DNA of 8,426 nt from assembly GCA_030150795.1 (NCBI GenBank), contig JASLFF010000766.1, positions 1-8,426 of the forward strand. Reading direction: 5' to 3'. A program made the position numbers and the translations under genes. Under the pieces are notes generated by a model. That model did no database searches. It was given only the letters and a program-made list of their open reading frames with translations, and was not told the DNA's origin. Source of the DNA: Terriglobales bacterium. Its GTDB lineage: Bacteria > Acidobacteriota > Terriglobia > Terriglobales > Gp1-AA117. This document shows, one piece after another, positions 6,761 to 8,426 of the stretch. Numbering within the stretch: position 1 is the stretch's first letter; the number at the start of each line of letters is the position of its first letter.

Positions 6761-6789
6761 GTTATACGACACGCATGGGCCGCAATGAC
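6761..6789 (-). promoter_or_regulatory. Weak candidate promoter for the copper group
   Basis: On the minus strand a TATAAC hexamer (6766-6761) resembles a sigma-70 -10 box about 70 bases before the cupredoxin start. The sequence 16-17 bases further upstream (TCATTG or GTCATT) is a poor -35 box. This is only a pattern match. Confidence 0.2.
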
Positions 6790-7040
6790 GCGGATCACTC
6801 AAATTTCCCGGATAATGGTTTCGTGGCAACCTATTCTCTTTCGATATCTCAAGTCAGTGTAAATTAGCTTCCAAATTGGGGAAAAGAATCTCCTCTTGAG
6901 TCCCAAAACGGAACTTACAGATGCAGATATAAATGACTCGCAGCGGGGCGGTGGAAACGATTATCGAATTTACTCATCATTGCGCTAATCAGCAGCCAGT
7001 GAGGAGATTTAAAGCTGCATCAGGTTCGTTGCCGCCGCTT

Positions 7041-7069
7041 TTCAAGCATCACGCAACCGGGTGTATGAT
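7041..7069 (+). promoter_or_regulatory. Candidate sigma-70 promoter for the lipocalin-like gene
   Basis: TATGAT (7064-7069) lies 17 bases after TTCAAG (7041-7046). The -10 is one mismatch from consensus and the spacing is ideal, but the -35 is weak. Transcription from it would give a leader of about 80 bases containing the hairpin at 7102-7126. Confidence 0.3.
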
Positions 7070-7101
7070 CAGACCGTCTTCGGCGCAAAATTTTGGGAAA
7101 T

Positions 7102-7126
7102 CCGGTTCAAGACTGACTGGAACCGG
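7102..7126 (+). promoter_or_regulatory. Leader inverted repeat before the lipocalin-like gene
   Basis: CCGGTTC (7102-7108) and GAACCGG (7120-7126) form a perfect 7-bp inverted repeat with an 11-base spacer. GC-rich palindromes GGCCGGCC (7125-7132) and CGCCGCGGCG (7135-7144) follow, directly before the ribosome binding site AAGGAAG (7147-7153). It may be an operator or a leader structure that hinders translation. Confidence 0.35.
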
Positions 7127-7158
7127 CCGGCCAGCGCCGCGGCGGAAAGGAAGTTGCG

Positions 7159-7677
7159 ATGAGTGGAAAATCCAAACCTGCTGAACTGAGCATCGTCGGC
7201 ACGTGGGCTCTGGTGGAGGCATGGGACATTGGAGACGATCCGAAACAGCCAACCAAGAAAACCTATCCCTGGGGTAATCCCCCGGCCGGGTACTGGGTGT
7301 ATGACCGCAGTGGTCATTTCAGTCTGATGATTTCGCAAAACCCGCCGTTGGCAATCCCCACAGGTCCTTTTCCCGATGCGGACGCACCCAATCAGCCAAG
7401 TTGGCTGAGTCCAGCCGCGCCCTGGAAGGCACCGTATGACCTACTCATTGAGACCTTTTCAACGGCCTCTCCTTACGCCTATTTTGGTACTTATACGGTT
7501 CAACTGGATAGCAAGAAGCCGCACCTCGGAGGCACCATCAATCACAACGTGTTTTCCGATGTGATGCGCGCCTACACGGGAACGGTGCAAGCGAGGCCAT
7601 TTTTGTTTGACGGCCCCGATTATCTTAACGTCGGAACGCCGGGGCAGTATTTGCGGCGGCTCAAGCGCCTGACTTAA
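7159..7677 (+). CDS. Lipocalin-like (Lipocalin_5 type) protein
   Basis: A 172-residue protein without a signal peptide or membrane segment. It matches the Lipocalin_5-like pattern: IVGTWALVEAW near the N-terminus (12-22), then PWGNPPAGYWVYDRSGHFSL (37-56), a YFGTYTVQLD strand pair (108-117), GGTINHNVFSDVMRAYTGT (124-142) with the His typical of the family, FLFDGPDYLNV (148-158) and a final strand YLRRLKR. The usual length of the family is about 130-170 residues. Members are thought to bind small molecules, and some sit in secondary-metabolite clusters; catalysis is not established for most. The ATG at 7159 is preceded by AAGGAAG. The insert 61-90, rich in Pro, Ala and Asp, is longer than the core pattern needs. 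The gene is divergent from the copper group and shares its intergenic region, so co-regulation is possible but not shown. Confidence 0.87.
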   Translation: MSGKSKPAELSIVGTWALVEAWDIGDDPKQPTKKTYPWGNPPAGYWVYDRSGHFSLMISQNPPLAIPTGPFPDADAPNQPSWLSPAAPWKAPYDLLIETFSTASPYAYFGTYTVQLDSKKPHLGGTINHNVFSDVMRAYTGTVQARPFLFDGPDYLNVGTPGQYLRRLKRLT

Positions 7678-7686
7678 GACGGTGAT

Positions 7687-7703
7687 CGGTGCAATCCGCA
7701 CCG
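7687..7703 (+). terminator. Short hairpin after the lipocalin-like gene
   Basis: CGGTGC (7687-7692) and GCACCG (7698-7703) form a 6-bp stem with a 5-base loop, 9 bases after the stop. No T run follows, so termination is uncertain. Confidence 0.35.
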
Positions 7704-7728
7704 CCATGAACTTCGCCTAAAGTTTCCT

Positions 7729-7788
7729 CAGCCACGGCCGCAAACTGTTTCTTCCGACGCGCAGGAGGCGCTTTCCGGTGCGTGGCTG
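7729..7788. terminator. Long-loop inverted repeat between convergent genes
   Basis: CAGCCACG (7729-7736) and CGTGGCTG (7781-7788) are perfect complements separated by 44 bases. They lie in the 134-bp gap between the convergent lipocalin-like and PQQ-propeller genes and could form a bidirectional termination structure. The T content after either arm is modest. Confidence 0.3.
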
Positions 7789-7811
7789 GTCTTACTCGCG
7801 TTGGGCCTCGC

Positions 7812-8426
7812 TTATAACGAATAAATGAACACCGTTCCTCCAGCTCCTACTACCACATAGTTTCCGTAAATGGCCGGTCCAAGGATAAATTGTCCACTCG
7901 GAAGCCCTGGGGCTGTCCACAAGCAGAGTCCACAGTTGACGTCCATTGCGTACATCGCGGACTTGTCGGTTGAGACAAACACCACGTCATTGACTACGGC
8001 AGGCGAACTGCATCCAGCCTCGGCGGTTGTGTACATGGGAGGCGCCGGAAAAATGTATTTCGCGACCGGATGTCCGCTTATGGTATGGTTCGCGGTGGGC
8101 CAAGCGTCATTGAGAGTGTTCCAATCCAGCGCCCGCATGAAGGGCGTGGTTGGGATATCTCCAATTCCTCCGTAGCCGCCCACACCGACAAACAAGCGGC
8201 CGAGACCGTAATGCACAGCGGCTGTGCCAAATACGCCAAAATAGTTTTCGCCACCGCCCGCGCCGCCGACATCGACGTTGGGGAGCGGTCCTCCGGTCAT
8301 GGCGTCTCTCGGCAGTGCATTCCGCATATTCAATTTGGCCATGGTGTTAGCGTCCAGGACCATAAAAGCGCCGCTTTTGCTGCCGATCGCCAGCACCCTT
8401 TGCGTACCGCGATTAAACAGCGTTGG
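7812..8426 (-). CDS. PQQ-type beta-propeller protein, C-terminal part
   Basis: The frame is open to the window edge, so this is the 3' part (204 residues visible) of a larger gene; the GTG at 8396 is internal. PQQ-like repeats are clear: RVLAIGSKSGAFMVLDANT (10-28), an HYGLGRLFVGVGGYGG blade with ALDWNTLNDAWP, CSSPAVVNDVVFVSTDKSAM (139-158) followed by YAMDVNCGLCLW, and a closing blade GPAIYGNYVVVGAGGTVFIY. Such propellers occur in quinoprotein alcohol and polyvinyl-alcohol-type dehydrogenases and in non-enzymatic BamB-like proteins. The catalytic and PQQ-binding residues would be upstream, so enzyme or structural role cannot be decided. In the third repeat, two cysteines spaced CGLC occupy the turn where the family usually has a tGK-x-lW motif. 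No haem-binding CxxCH follows the propeller, so this is not a haem-fused type II quinohaemoprotein at this end. It converges with the lipocalin-like gene. Confidence 0.85.
   Translation of the reverse strand, partial: PTLFNRGTQRVLAIGSKSGAFMVLDANTMAKLNMRNALPRDAMTGGPLPNVDVGGAGGGENYFGVFGTAAVHYGLGRLFVGVGGYGGIGDIPTTPFMRALDWNTLNDAWPTANHTISGHPVAKYIFPAPPMYTTAEAGCSSPAVVNDVVFVSTDKSAMYAMDVNCGLCLWTAPGLPSGQFILGPAIYGNYVVVGAGGTVFIYSL

Larger units (their letters stand above)
6691..7158. other. Gene-free divergent intergenic region
   Basis: These 468 bases separate the divergent cupredoxin-like and lipocalin-like genes and should hold both promoters. The middle (about 6820-7000) is more AT-rich than the flanking genes. 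I see no convincing gene here. Candidate promoter elements and small palindromes are listed separately, among them CCAAATTGG at 6871-6879 nested in TTCC...GGAA. Confidence 0.7.

Noticed and set aside
6933..7184. 83-codon plus-strand frame running into the lipocalin-like gene
   Set aside because: Composition is not protein-like, there is no ribosome binding site, and it overlaps the well-supported start at 7159.
7923..7934. Haem-binding motif in the PQQ-propeller protein
   Set aside because: The sequence is CGLC followed by Leu, not His, so it is not a CxxCH site.
1..8426. tRNA or rRNA genes, CRISPR arrays, insertion sequences and phage genes
   Set aside because: No cloverleaf, no regularly spaced repeats, no terminal inverted repeats and no transposase or integrase frame were seen.

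Overview
The window looks like chromosomal DNA from a soil-type, fairly GC-rich Gram-negative bacterium. The abundance of large secreted oxidative and beta-propeller proteins, the strong AGGAGG-type ribosome binding sites and the protein styles (PQQ-type propeller, Lipocalin_5-like, SnoaL-like, large multicopper oxidase) would fit an Acidobacteriota (Terriglobia-like) genome. This assignment is inferred from gene style, not from a marker gene. There are no RNA genes, insertion sequences, CRISPR arrays or phage genes.

Layout. Positions 1-2790 (+) hold two closely spaced genes. The first is the 3' part of a large extracytoplasmic protein that ends in what looks like a cytochrome-c-like domain without its haem-binding CxxCH. 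The second encodes a secreted Kelch-like beta-propeller protein with a Cys/Gln-rich insert. They converge on a three-gene minus-strand group, in transcription order: a small cupredoxin-like protein without a signal peptide (6690-6349), a very large exported multicopper oxidase (6254-3498), and a SnoaL/NTF2-like protein (3321-2917). Hairpins lie between or after these genes: one just after the cupredoxin stop, one after the oxidase, and one in the convergent gap near 2860. A gene-free stretch of 468 bp (6691-7158) separates this group from a divergent lipocalin-like gene (7159-7677, +). That gene converges with the 3' end of a PQQ-type beta-propeller gene (7812-8426, -), which leaves the window.

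The core is the copper group. The oxidase keeps all four copper-binding motifs (HFHGTH, HWYHAH, HPFHIH, HCHxxxHxxxxM) but is about 918 residues long, well above the roughly 500 residues of ordinary three-domain laccases. The extra length lies in long loops between copper motifs, a small beta module of phage-tail or carbohydrate-binding type inserted after cupredoxin domain 2, and a tandemly duplicated two-cysteine segment before the last copper motif. The adjacent cupredoxin keeps His, Cys and His candidate ligands but lacks the usual axial Met and any export signal. A reasonable inference is a dedicated copper-oxidase module: an exported oxidase, a cytosolic copper or redox accessory protein, and two small-ligand-binding folds nearby (SnoaL-like and lipocalin-like). 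The substrate cannot be read from the sequence.
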